Assembly (NCBI GenBank): GCA_035374585.1
Contig: DAOSPF010000031.1
Location: 1-39,139 of the forward strand
DNA length: 39,139 nucleotides
Source: JAKPQD01 sp029572965
GTDB lineage: Bacteria > Bacteroidota > Bacteroidia > Bacteroidales > DTGW01
Direction: 5' to 3'
Shown here: in pieces, positions 16,031 through 23,391 of the stretch
Numbering within the stretch: the first letter of the stretch is position 1
Layout of the letters: each line of letters opens with the position of its first letter
Translations under genes and position numbers: made by a program
The notes under the pieces: generated by a model
Seen by the model: only the letters and a program-made list of their open reading frames with translations
Databases searched by the model: none
Told to the model about the DNA's origin: nothing

Positions 16031-16677
16031 GGATTTCCAAATACAGAACTAAAATTCAGTTTCTGAATATTTTCTAATTCCTGAACTGAAATGCCAAGCC
16101 TTAACGAAATTGATTGATATAGCTCAACTATAGAGTTCTGACTGTCATCTGTCTCAAGAAAGAAGCTATTCTTGTCAAGCATTTCAATAAACTCAGCATT
16201 GAAAAACTTTTTAGAGATAGAAACCATTAAACCATTATCTATTACTTGCTTGTACAAAACAGCTTTACCCTGAAAACCATGAATAATCCATTTTTGCTGA
16301 GGTTTTATTTGCTTTTTAAGTTGAAATATAACATCAAAAGCCTTTACACAATGAATGACCAACGGTTTCCCCAACATTTCGGATAGTTCGATGTGTTTCT
16401 TAAAAACTTCCAATTGTAAGCTCCATTCTGCGCCCCTGATTTTATCGAGCCCGGTTTCTCCAATACAAAGGATATTGAGATTAATAGCAAGCTCTTTGAC
16501 TTGTTTCATCTGCTCTGAGATGCTGAAATCGTCACGTATATACCATGGATGAATGCCTACAGAATAAAATTTTTGTGGATTTATTGAATTTATTTTATCC
16601 CGAAAGAATGTAATATTTTCAATAGCCAAAACATTGGCATCTTCATTACAGTAATGTGTATGAAAATCAATATACAT
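16012..16677 (-). CDS. TatD-family metal-dependent hydrolase
   Basis: This 221-residue protein is slightly shorter than the usual 255-265. The metal-dependent hydrolase signature is present: His6 and His8 in DFHTHY, GIHPWY, Glu in CIGETGLDKI, His in PLVIHCVKAFD, His in WIIHGFQG and the Asp pair in FFLETDDS. TatD proteins are cytoplasmic nucleases (3'-5' exonuclease or DNase) acting on nucleic-acid ends. The start is 4 bp downstream of the histidine-kinase stop, so both are in one transcript. The final five residues are encoded by a heptad repeat array. The reduced length comes mainly from compact loops in the middle; no truncation of core motifs is seen. Confidence 0.88.
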   Translation of the reverse strand: MYIDFHTHYCNEDANVLAIENITFFRDKINSINPQKFYSVGIHPWYIRDDFSISEQMKQVKELAINLNILCIGETGLDKIRGAEWSLQLEVFKKHIELSEMLGKPLVIHCVKAFDVIFQLKKQIKPQQKWIIHGFQGKAVLYKQVIDNGLMVSISKKFFNAEFIEMLDKNSFFLETDDSQNSIVELYQSISLRLGISVQELENIQKLNFSSVFGNPIISHQ

Positions 16678-16681
16678 AAGC

Positions 16682-17815
16682 TTACTTAGCTATTGGCAAT
16701 TCTAACGTAAATATTGTACCAGTCTCTTCGGTTGATACAACTGACACTTTACCTTTGAGATATTTTTCGGCCAATAACTTAACACTGTATGTTCCCAATC
16801 CTCTGTTTTCGCCTTTTGTTGAAAACGAACGGTGAAAAATACGCCTGATATTGTCCTGCGGAATAAGCCTTTTGTTACAAACTTCGATTTTTGCTTTACT
16901 ATCTTCCTGATAAACCGAAATTTTTATCACTTCATTAGGATAAGCAGCTTCCATTGCATTTTTTAACAAGTTGGTAATAATGCGGTTAAGCAGGGTTCTA
17001 TCGGAAAACACCATAAAAGCTTTGCCAGACGGGACAAAATCAAATACAGCATTCTGAACATTATTAAAAAATGAACATTGACGAATTGCGCTTTCGATAA
17101 AGCCTTGTATTATTATACCTTCAAAATTCACTTTCAGCTCACCATTTTCGGCAGACAACAACATACGCTGCGAAACTATCTCTTCAGATAAATCGCCTAT
17201 TAAGCCCGAAATCATGTCCAGATATTCATCCGGCTTATTTGAAGCCCATTTTTTATTGACAATCTCAAACATTCCCTTTATTTGAGAAACCTTATTCAGT
17301 ACATCGTGAAAAAAAATCCGCTCAAGGGCCTTACGCCTCTTTTCATTGCTAATGTCAATAAGCTTTAATATCATATAAAGCTTATCATCCATAAAAACAG
17401 GAGATACTACTACCCTGAAATCAAAATAAATTTCTTCGCCATTCTTAAATATAGTGGCATGCATTTCGCTTGAAGCTTCTACTTTCTCGGACTGAACTTT
17501 TTTGATGGCATTCAACGCCCCACAGTAGTTGCATTGACGAAAAACTCCACAAACATGGTTTTCTATCGCATAAACACAAGAAATAGCCTCACCCGGACGC
17601 ATTCCCATAATTTGTTCGAGAGAATTGAAGCCCAGCTTATGCCATAACGAATAATTGGCGTAAACAACTCTTCGTGAAGGAGTTAAAATGGCAGAAGGCA
17701 CAGAAAAAGAATCGAAAATATTCTTCAGGATTTCAAATGAACTGATTTTTGAGATATGGTTAATAAAGTGTAATTGCTCTTCCTCAAACAAATGTCTGTC
17801 ATGATCTGCTAACAT
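16682..17815 (-). CDS. PAS-domain sensor histidine kinase with a four-cysteine motif
   Basis: The product has 377 residues and no membrane span, so it should be a cytosolic sensor. The PAS domain (about 28-155) carries C80-x8-C89-x5-C95-x2-C98 inside RPGEAISC ... CNYCGALNA, suggesting a metal, Fe-S or thiol switch. The kinase core has an atypical phosphoacceptor box FFHDVLNKVSQIKGM (His170), N-box LLKNAMEAA, and G-boxes ENRGLGTYSVKLLAEKYLKG and GTIFTLELP. The F-box (RIFHRSFST) is also visible. No response-regulator gene is adjacent; the partner must be elsewhere. The downstream TatD-type gene is 4 bp away. Kinases with this PAS-Cys region occur in several phyla, but I do not know their ligand. 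Confidence 0.9.
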   Translation of the reverse strand: MLADHDRHLFEEEQLHFINHISKISSFEILKNIFDSFSVPSAILTPSRRVVYANYSLWHKLGFNSLEQIMGMRPGEAISCVYAIENHVCGVFRQCNYCGALNAIKKVQSEKVEASSEMHATIFKNGEEIYFDFRVVVSPVFMDDKLYMILKLIDISNEKRRKALERIFFHDVLNKVSQIKGMFEIVNKKWASNKPDEYLDMISGLIGDLSEEIVSQRMLLSAENGELKVNFEGIIIQGFIESAIRQCSFFNNVQNAVFDFVPSGKAFMVFSDRTLLNRIITNLLKNAMEAAYPNEVIKISVYQEDSKAKIEVCNKRLIPQDNIRRIFHRSFSTKGENRGLGTYSVKLLAEKYLKGKVSVVSTEETGTIFTLELPIAK

Positions 17816-17969
17816 AATTTCTTTTTTTTCAACATTTTGCTTTTCAAACTAGAAAATGTAAAGCACAAAAAATTGGTTAAACATTTTTTCTACAATAAAG
17901 ATATTCCCTTTTCGGGAAAAACATTTGTAAATTATAATTTTTATCTCCTGCTTCCATTGTCAAAAAAGC

Positions 17970-18001
17970 TTTGAGTTTTTACAACTAAAAAGGTACTTTT
18001 G
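17970..18001 (+). promoter_or_regulatory. Promoter of the thioredoxin gene
   Basis: TTTG (17970-17973) and TACTTTTG (17994-18001) are separated by 20 bp. Both boxes match the Bacteroidota consensus (TTTG, then TAnnTTTG) exactly. The predicted leader is about 50-65 nt. The rest of the 245-bp divergent gap to the histidine kinase is AT-rich and shows no clear second promoter. Confidence 0.65.
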
Positions 18002-18060
18002 CGTAAAAAATAGAGTTATTCTCCAGTACGTTAAAACGAAAGACTTTAGCAGTCTGACAT

Positions 18061-18510
18061 ATGCGGCACAACAATATGAAAAAACTTTTTACAACCATAC
18101 TTTTAACCACTATAACAGCATATAACATTTGTACTGCAATAGAGCCCAAAAGTAAAGTGATTCATCTTGATGCAGAAACTTTTAAAAAAAAGGTTTTCAA
18201 TTACGAAATTAACAAACAATGGAAATACGAAGGTAAAAAGCCGGCTATTGTTGACTTTCATGCATCATGGTGTGCGCCATGCCGTCAACTTTCGCCCATC
18301 ATTGAAGAGATAGCAAGAGAATACTATGGTAAAATAATAGTTTACAAAGTTGACACCGACAAAGAACGTCAATTATCAGATTCTTTAGGCATACAAAGTT
18401 TACCAACCATTATTTTTATTCCAGTTAAAGGGCAGCCTCAAGCCACTATGGGCTTGCAACCTAAAGACACACTAAAAAAAATCATCAAAAATGTTTTATT
18501 AAAAAAATAA
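18061..18510 (+). CDS. Exported thioredoxin-fold protein
   Basis: The product has 149 residues. Either the ATG at 18061 or the one five codons later (18076, giving MKKLFTTILLTT) could start it; the second gives a more standard signal peptide. A signal sequence ending near YNICTA directs it to the periplasm. The thioredoxin fold is clear: VDFHASWCAPCRQLSP with active site WCAPC (Cys71/Cys74 from the first ATG), YKVDTDKER, and the cis-proline in IQSLPTIIFIP. It probably reduces or isomerises disulfides in the periplasm. It lies 90 bp upstream of gldE with its own promoter, and gldE also has a promoter box, so they are separate units. Confidence 0.92.
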   Translation: MRHNNMKKLFTTILLTTITAYNICTAIEPKSKVIHLDAETFKKKVFNYEINKQWKYEGKKPAIVDFHASWCAPCRQLSPIIEEIAREYYGKIIVYKVDTDKERQLSDSLGIQSLPTIIFIPVKGQPQATMGLQPKDTLKKIIKNVLLKK

Positions 18511-18575
18511 ACAACTTCTCTTACAATTGTTTATTGCCCTTTTAATTTTGCATTCAGTGTTTTGTTGAAAATACT

Positions 18576-18583
18576 TACATTTG
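18576..18583 (+). promoter_or_regulatory. -7 box of the gldE promoter
   Basis: TACATTTG matches TAnnTTTG exactly and ends 17 bp before the gldE ATG, giving a leader of about 10 nt. No well-placed -33 TTTG is seen. Confidence 0.5.
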
Positions 18584-18600
18584 TTAAGTAATAAAGTGTT

Positions 18601-19884
18601 ATGCAAGTTTATTTTCATCCATTGACTTTTGATACTATTCTTGGGATTATAGCAATTGGCATACTTTTGTTATGTTCAGGGCTTATATCAGCATCTGAAG
18701 TAGCTTTTTTCTCGTTAAGGCCAATACAACTCGACAAAATGAGACAAAGCTTTGACACCCGTTCAAAAAAGGCCTTGCAATGCCTTGATAACCCTGAAAA
18801 ACTTTTGGCCAATATTCTTATAGCTAACAATATGGTCAATATTGGGGTTGTAATACTATCTACATACGTTTCCAAATCGCTGATTGACTTCTCTCAGGCC
18901 CCATTATTAGGCTTCATTTTTGAGGTTGTGGTAATAACTTTCATGATACTGTTTGTAGGGGAAATTCTTCCAAAAATATTTGCTATAGATAACGCTGTGG
19001 CAGTATCGCGCATGATGGCTATACCCTTCTATCTGTTGTCATTCCTGTTTTATCCAATTACCATACTACTACTTAAATCTACAGCATTGGTTCAGAAGAG
19101 ACTTAATAATATAAAGCCCGAGCTATCTGTGGATGATTTGAGCGCTGCTATCGAAATTACTTCAGAATCGCTCAAAGAAGATAAATCAATACTCGAGAGC
19201 ATTGTAAAAATGGGTAATATCAGTGTTATTGACATCATGCATTCGAGGATGGATATGGTAGCCCTATCTATAGATACGCCCTATCGAAGGCTGTTTTCTT
19301 CTTTTATCGAAACAGGATACTCGCGAATCCCTATTTACGAGAATTCTGTTGACAATATCAAAGGGGTGATGATATTAAAGGATTTGCTTCCTTACCTTGA
19401 CGAAGACGACTCATTTAACTGGCATGCTTTGATCAAGCCTATACATTTTGTTCCGGAATCAAAAAAAATAGACGATTTACTTGCTGAATTTCAGAAAAAC
19501 AAGATGCACCTGGCAGTTGTTGTTGATGAACATGGCGGGACATGCGGCCTTGTAACTATGGAAGATGTGCTGGAAGAGGTTATTGGCGAGATACAGGACG
19601 AATCAGATACTGCCGAAGAACAACCATACAAGAAAATAGCTGCAAATACATGGCTTTTCGAGGCCAAAATACCGCTCAACGACTTCTTCAAAGTTACGGG
19701 AGTTAATCCCAACGTTTTTCACGATATTAAAGGGGATTTTGAAACTATTGCCGGGCTGCTGCTTGAGATGAAAGGCACAATACCCGCTAAAGGTACCATC
19801 ATTGAACACAAAAATATCACCTTCATCATCGAACAGTCCGACAAAAGAAAGATTCAACTGGTCAAGATAATTGTAAAGCTTTAA
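18601..19884 (+). CDS. gldE: Gliding motility-associated protein GldE (CNNM/CBS/CorC family)
   Basis: This 427-residue membrane protein has an N-terminal CNNM-type transmembrane domain (about 10-165, with the SASEVAFFSL and FVGEILPK signatures). Paired CBS motifs cover about 205-330 (DIMHSRMDMVAL, YSRIPIYENSVDNIKGVMI, VDEHGGTCGLVTMEDVLEE). The C-terminal CorC/HlyC domain is about 340-425. GldE is distinguished from general hemolysin-family proteins by its partner: gldD lies a little further downstream on the same strand, and the gldE/gldD pair is linked genetically in F. johnsoniae. It is implicated in gliding and T9SS function, probably in the cytoplasmic membrane. Here an inverted hydrolase gene separates the two genes. 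Confidence 0.88.
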   Translation: MQVYFHPLTFDTILGIIAIGILLLCSGLISASEVAFFSLRPIQLDKMRQSFDTRSKKALQCLDNPEKLLANILIANNMVNIGVVILSTYVSKSLIDFSQAPLLGFIFEVVVITFMILFVGEILPKIFAIDNAVAVSRMMAIPFYLLSFLFYPITILLLKSTALVQKRLNNIKPELSVDDLSAAIEITSESLKEDKSILESIVKMGNISVIDIMHSRMDMVALSIDTPYRRLFSSFIETGYSRIPIYENSVDNIKGVMILKDLLPYLDEDDSFNWHALIKPIHFVPESKKIDDLLAEFQKNKMHLAVVVDEHGGTCGLVTMEDVLEEVIGEIQDESDTAEEQPYKKIAANTWLFEAKIPLNDFFKVTGVNPNVFHDIKGDFETIAGLLLEMKGTIPAKGTIIEHKNITFIIEQSDKRKIQLVKIIVKL

Positions 19885-19919
19885 TAGACTTTAGTGGTTA
19901 GTGTATAGGGGCTAGTTAT
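19885..19919. repeat. 7-bp-period TAGnnnn array between convergent genes
   Basis: TAG occurs at 19885, 19892, 19899, 19906 and 19913, exactly 7 bp apart. It starts at the base after the gldE stop and runs to the stop of the minus-strand hydrolase, filling the entire 34-bp gap between the two genes. Confidence 0.75.
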
Positions 19920-21088
19920 TACTTGTAAAAGCTTTCTTTTAGCGCTTTCACCATCTTGTTGATTTTCTGGATATAGTCTTTTGCTTCGCTGGTATTGGTA
20001 AATATCACAAATCCCAGGTCTTTTTCTTTATAGAAATACGCAAAAGTCAGCACACCAGGGTCGCTGCCATTATGACCAATTGAATTTTCCTTTATTTCCC
20101 AGAAAATTCCACTTTTAAACTCTTTTTTAAGCTGATAAGCAAACATCTCGCGGCAGCTTGCAGGGCCTAAGATGCTCTGATTTCCCCTATACCCCTTTAA
20201 CATAGCCATCATGTACTTTGTAAAGTCACTAATACTGGTCACAAAAGCCCCATCAGGATAAGTAACAATTGTGTAATAAGGTATTTTGTATTGCATCAAA
20301 TAAAGGGATGATTTGATGTTATGAGTTTGGTTCAACATAGACCAACAAGAACTCTTCATATCAAGGGGAGTCAGGATATACTCTTTTACAAAATCCCTGT
20401 AATCCATGCCTGTAGCTTTTTCGACAATCATAGCAGCCAGTGTTGCCCCACAATTGCTGTATTGCACCTTCTCGCCCGGATTATTCTTAGAAAAATTGCT
20501 CTTTTTGTACCACTTGCCACCTTTAACATAAATACTGGAAAGAAACTCCTCCATGCCCATTTCCTGGTTACCAAGGTACAGCTTTACATATTTTTTCACC
20601 AACAACTTTCTCAACCCAAACGGCATTTGATGGTAAATAGGCTGGATCTTCTCTGTAAATATATATCCCTTCTCATATTCTCGTGTATCCTTAATTCCGG
20701 AGGTATGTGTTGCCAGATGCCTTATTGTTATTACCTTATCAGGACAATAAGGATTTTCAATCCTAAATGGCAGGTATTTGTTAATATCCTCATCAAGTTG
20801 TAGCTTGCCTATTTCCCGGGCTTTCATTAAAGCCACAGCAATAAGGGTCTTTGAAACCGAGGCTATTGGCTGGATTGTATTAACGGTATATTTGATTTTG
20901 CTCTCTTTGTCGGCATAGCCAAAAGCATTTTGATACAGAACGCTGTCATGAGTATAAACAGATATGCCCAACCCAACGAATCCGGTAGTTTTAAATATTG
21001 AATCTAATTTAATATCAAGTTTTGTCTGGCTTTGAATATTCGGAATAAATAAGCAAGCAAGCAAAATAAAGGGAATAGATTTTTTCAT
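19919..21088 (-). CDS. Exported serine beta-lactamase-fold hydrolase (class C/AmpH-like)
   Basis: The product has 389 residues from the ATG at 21088 (MKKSIPFILLACLFIPNIQS, a signal peptide). The frame stays open 49 codons further upstream, but that part has no signal-like or conserved character and covers a GC-rich block. Catalytic motifs of the penicillin-binding/beta-lactamase class C fold are present: SVSK (Ser77, Lys80), YSN in EKVQYSNCGATL, and HNG in GHNGSDPGVLT. HLATHTSGIKD is the typical family segment. Such proteins are periplasmic esterases, D-peptidases or beta-lactamases; nothing here indicates which. It is inverted between gldE and gldD, and its 3' side is a heptad array, so it may be an insertion. 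Confidence 0.9.
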   Translation of the reverse strand: MKKSIPFILLACLFIPNIQSQTKLDIKLDSIFKTTGFVGLGISVYTHDSVLYQNAFGYADKESKIKYTVNTIQPIASVSKTLIAVALMKAREIGKLQLDEDINKYLPFRIENPYCPDKVITIRHLATHTSGIKDTREYEKGYIFTEKIQPIYHQMPFGLRKLLVKKYVKLYLGNQEMGMEEFLSSIYVKGGKWYKKSNFSKNNPGEKVQYSNCGATLAAMIVEKATGMDYRDFVKEYILTPLDMKSSCWSMLNQTHNIKSSLYLMQYKIPYYTIVTYPDGAFVTSISDFTKYMMAMLKGYRGNQSILGPASCREMFAYQLKKEFKSGIFWEIKENSIGHNGSDPGVLTFAYFYKEKDLGFVIFTNTSEAKDYIQKINKMVKALKESFYK

Positions 21089-21235
21089 CCGAACAAAATT
21101 ATTTTTTAAAAGCCGGATGCCCCCCCAAGGGCCCTGCGAAGGAAAACTCGTCCCGACAAACCGGGGTTCATACGTGTTTGTGGTTACTTCTAAACATGCT
21201 CGTTTCATGGACTGTTTTTGATTTCGAAAAGACAA
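21089..21235. other. GC-rich block upstream of the inverted hydrolase gene
   Basis: The core at about 21115-21185 is visibly more GC-rich than its surroundings, with runs such as CCCCCCAAGGGCCC and a short inverted pair around CGACAAAC ... GTGTTTGT. It shows no gene. It resembles inserted sequence, and it accounts for the accidentally open frame upstream of the hydrolase start. I cannot place it in a named family. Confidence 0.4.
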
Positions 21236-21362
21236 AACAAAAACAAATATCCCTCATATAAAGCGAAAAACAAATAAAACTTTTGTCATACAAATTTGTT
21301 TTGTAAAATCATGGTTCACAGATGAGCAAAAATTGTAATTTTATCGCCTCAAAAACAAATAC

Positions 21363-21947
21363 ATGAACAAAGTTTTAAAGTTATTGTTTTTAATGGCAAT
21401 TTCAGCAACAGCTATTTTATATGCCTGTAGCAATGGAGCTGACACCCCAAAACCTAAAGGGTATCTGCGAACTGACTTTGAAACAAAATCATATACTATT
21501 TTAAAAGGCCAATACCCTTACACTTTTGAATACCCCACTTATGGGATTGTTGAAAAAGATACGTTAAAAAATGCTGAGCCTTATTGGATTACCATCAATT
21601 TCAAAAGTTACAACAGTCAACTCCATCTAAGTTATAAGAAAATAAACAAAAACTTATCACTATACATTGAAGATGCCAGAAAAATGGCTTATAAACATAC
21701 TATAAAAGCAGATGCCATAGACGAAATATTGGTTAAAAGAGATTCAGTCAAAGTATATGGGATTATTTATGACATTAAAGGCAATACAGCTACGTCGCTC
21801 CAGTTTTTCCTGACCGATAGCAATCGTCACTTTTTAAGAGGCTCATTATACTTTAAAAATGAACCTAATAAAGACTCACTTGCCCCTTCTATTGAATATT
21901 TCAGGAAAGATGTTGAACACCTTATCAATACTTTAAAGTGGGAATAA
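21363..21947 (+). CDS. gldD: Gliding motility lipoprotein GldD
   Basis: This 194-residue lipoprotein has a lipobox LYAC with Cys22 after a hydrophobic signal. The mature N-terminus TPKPKGYLRTDFETKSY is the GldD hallmark. The segment PYTFEYPTYGIVEKD and the block LFFL-type strands (TATSLQFFLTDSNRHFLRGSLYF) match the family's fold, with a C-terminal DVEHLINTLKW. GldD is required for gliding and is functionally linked to GldE. Here it heads a compact unit: the phosphopantetheinyl transferase starts one base after its stop, and the GGGP synthase six bases later. A promoter-like TAATTTTA lies about 30 bp upstream of the start. Confidence 0.9.
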   Translation: MNKVLKLLFLMAISATAILYACSNGADTPKPKGYLRTDFETKSYTILKGQYPYTFEYPTYGIVEKDTLKNAEPYWITINFKSYNSQLHLSYKKINKNLSLYIEDARKMAYKHTIKADAIDEILVKRDSVKVYGIIYDIKGNTATSLQFFLTDSNRHFLRGSLYFKNEPNKDSLAPSIEYFRKDVEHLINTLKWE

Positions 21948-21948
21948 C

Positions 21949-22575
21949 ATGGGATTGTATTTAAAAAAATACGTGGAGGAAGATTGTTTATTGGGCATGT
22001 GGCTCATTGAAGAAGACTTTGATACGCTTTACAACAAAATACAACTTACAACAGAAGAAAATGATATGCTTATGTCATATCAAAGTATGCAAAGGCGCAT
22101 AGAATGGCTTAGTGTAAGGGTCTTACTTAACGAAATGCTAAAAAATAATTCGCGTATTATATATAACGAAAGCCGAAAACCTTTTCTTTCAGACAACTCA
22201 TATAATATCAGCATTTCACATTCTTTAAATTTCACGTCTATCTTATTAAGCAAAACCAAGAAAGTAGGAATTGACCTGGAATTTATGTCGCACCAGATTG
22301 TAAATGTAGCTCATAAATTCATCAATGATAAAGAATATATTGACGAACTTGACAAAAGAAGGCACCTGTACATTCATTGGTGTGCAAAAGAAGCGCTGTA
22401 CAAAATATGCGACAAGCAAGATATTAATTTCAAACAAAACCTGACCCTTGAGCCTTTTAACATCGAAGAATGCGGTGTAACCAAAGGTATTGTTGAAAAC
22501 AAATTTGGACGCGAAGTATTTGATGTAAATTACTTCAGCATAGATGGGTACATTATTGCCTGGTGTACAAAATAA
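21949..22575 (+). CDS. 4'-phosphopantetheinyl transferase superfamily protein
   Basis: This 208-residue protein has the Sfp/AcpT signatures: YNISISHSLNFTSI, the metal-binding Asp/Glu pair in VGIDLEFMS, and HWCAKEALYK with Lys-Glu catalytic residues. The length fits the Sfp-like group. Such enzymes transfer phosphopantetheine from CoA to serine of acyl, aryl or peptidyl carrier proteins, acting in the cytoplasm. Whether it serves the main fatty-acid carrier protein or a specialised pathway is not evident. Its position between gldD and the GGGP synthase, with almost no spacing, indicates co-transcription; gldD next to this transferase is, as I recall, a common Bacteroidota arrangement. Confidence 0.92.
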   Translation: MGLYLKKYVEEDCLLGMWLIEEDFDTLYNKIQLTTEENDMLMSYQSMQRRIEWLSVRVLLNEMLKNNSRIIYNESRKPFLSDNSYNISISHSLNFTSILLSKTKKVGIDLEFMSHQIVNVAHKFINDKEYIDELDKRRHLYIHWCAKEALYKICDKQDINFKQNLTLEPFNIEECGVTKGIVENKFGREVFDVNYFSIDGYIIAWCTK

Positions 22576-22581
22576 ATACTA

Positions 22582-23310
22582 ATGAACAGCTCAGACAAAC
22601 TATATCGGCAATTACTTACAGGAGGCCCAAAACCTGCTGTTGCAGTATTGGTAGATCCTGAAAAAGCAAATGCCCAGAGCATTTCAAAAATTGTTGAGCA
22701 ATGCAAAAAGTGCAAAATAGATGCTATATTTATTGGAGGCAGCCTTGTTTCTGAAAATCCCGAACAACTAATTTCTACAATACATCAATTGACAGACATC
22801 CCGGTAGTTCTTTTTCCGGGAAGCATCATACAAATTAGCAATAACGCAGATGCTATTTTGTTGTTATCCCTTATTTCGGGAAGAAACCCCGAATACCTTA
22901 TCGGCAACCATGTACTTGCAGCCAAAAGCCTGTACAACAGTAACCTGCAAATTATTCCTACCGGCTATATACTAATAGACGGCGGAAACGTAACTTCTGT
23001 CCAATACATAAGTAATACCACCCCTATACCTGCCAACAAACCTGAGCTTGTTGTGGCTACTGCCATTGCAGGCAAGTTGCTTGGTTTGAAAGCAATATAC
23101 CTCGAAGCCGGGAGTGGCGCCAACAAGCCCGTTTCTCCGGAAATTATTTCGGAAGTAAAGAAAAATATAGACATCCCGATTATTGTTGGCGGAGGCATCA
23201 AGACACATGCTCAATTCACCGAAGCTGCTAATGCCGGGGCTAATCTTATTGTGATTGGGAATTCATTAGAATCAAACCCTTCAAAACTATCGGCCATTAT
23301 CAGAGGCTAA
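22582..23310 (+). CDS. Geranylgeranylglyceryl/heptaprenylglyceryl phosphate synthase-family protein
   Basis: This 242-residue TIM-barrel protein starts at ATG 22582, six bases after the transferase stop. It has the AVLVDPEKAN motif, IFIGGSL, LFPGS, YLEAGSGANKPV and the phosphate-binding IIVGGGIKTHAQF and VIGNSLE. These fit the PcrB/GGGPS family (group II, with bacterial members in Bacteroidota). The reaction joins a polyprenyl diphosphate to sn-glycerol-1-phosphate. In archaea it makes ether-lipid cores; in Bacteroidota the product and function are not settled. No glycerol-1-phosphate dehydrogenase or digeranylgeranyl transferase is nearby. Confidence 0.93.
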   Translation: MNSSDKLYRQLLTGGPKPAVAVLVDPEKANAQSISKIVEQCKKCKIDAIFIGGSLVSENPEQLISTIHQLTDIPVVLFPGSIIQISNNADAILLLSLISGRNPEYLIGNHVLAAKSLYNSNLQIIPTGYILIDGGNVTSVQYISNTTPIPANKPELVVATAIAGKLLGLKAIYLEAGSGANKPVSPEIISEVKKNIDIPIIVGGGIKTHAQFTEAANAGANLIVIGNSLESNPSKLSAIIRG

Positions 23311-23391
23311 ACAAAGCTATTTGTTTGGGTTTAACACACTTTAACGTCCCCCAATCGGATGGTTCAATACATTCAATTAATTTTGTTCATT

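Noticed and set aside
21089..21235. N-terminal extension of the serine hydrolase
   Set aside because: The signal peptide starts at the ATG at 21088; the upstream translation has no family match and spans a GC-rich block.
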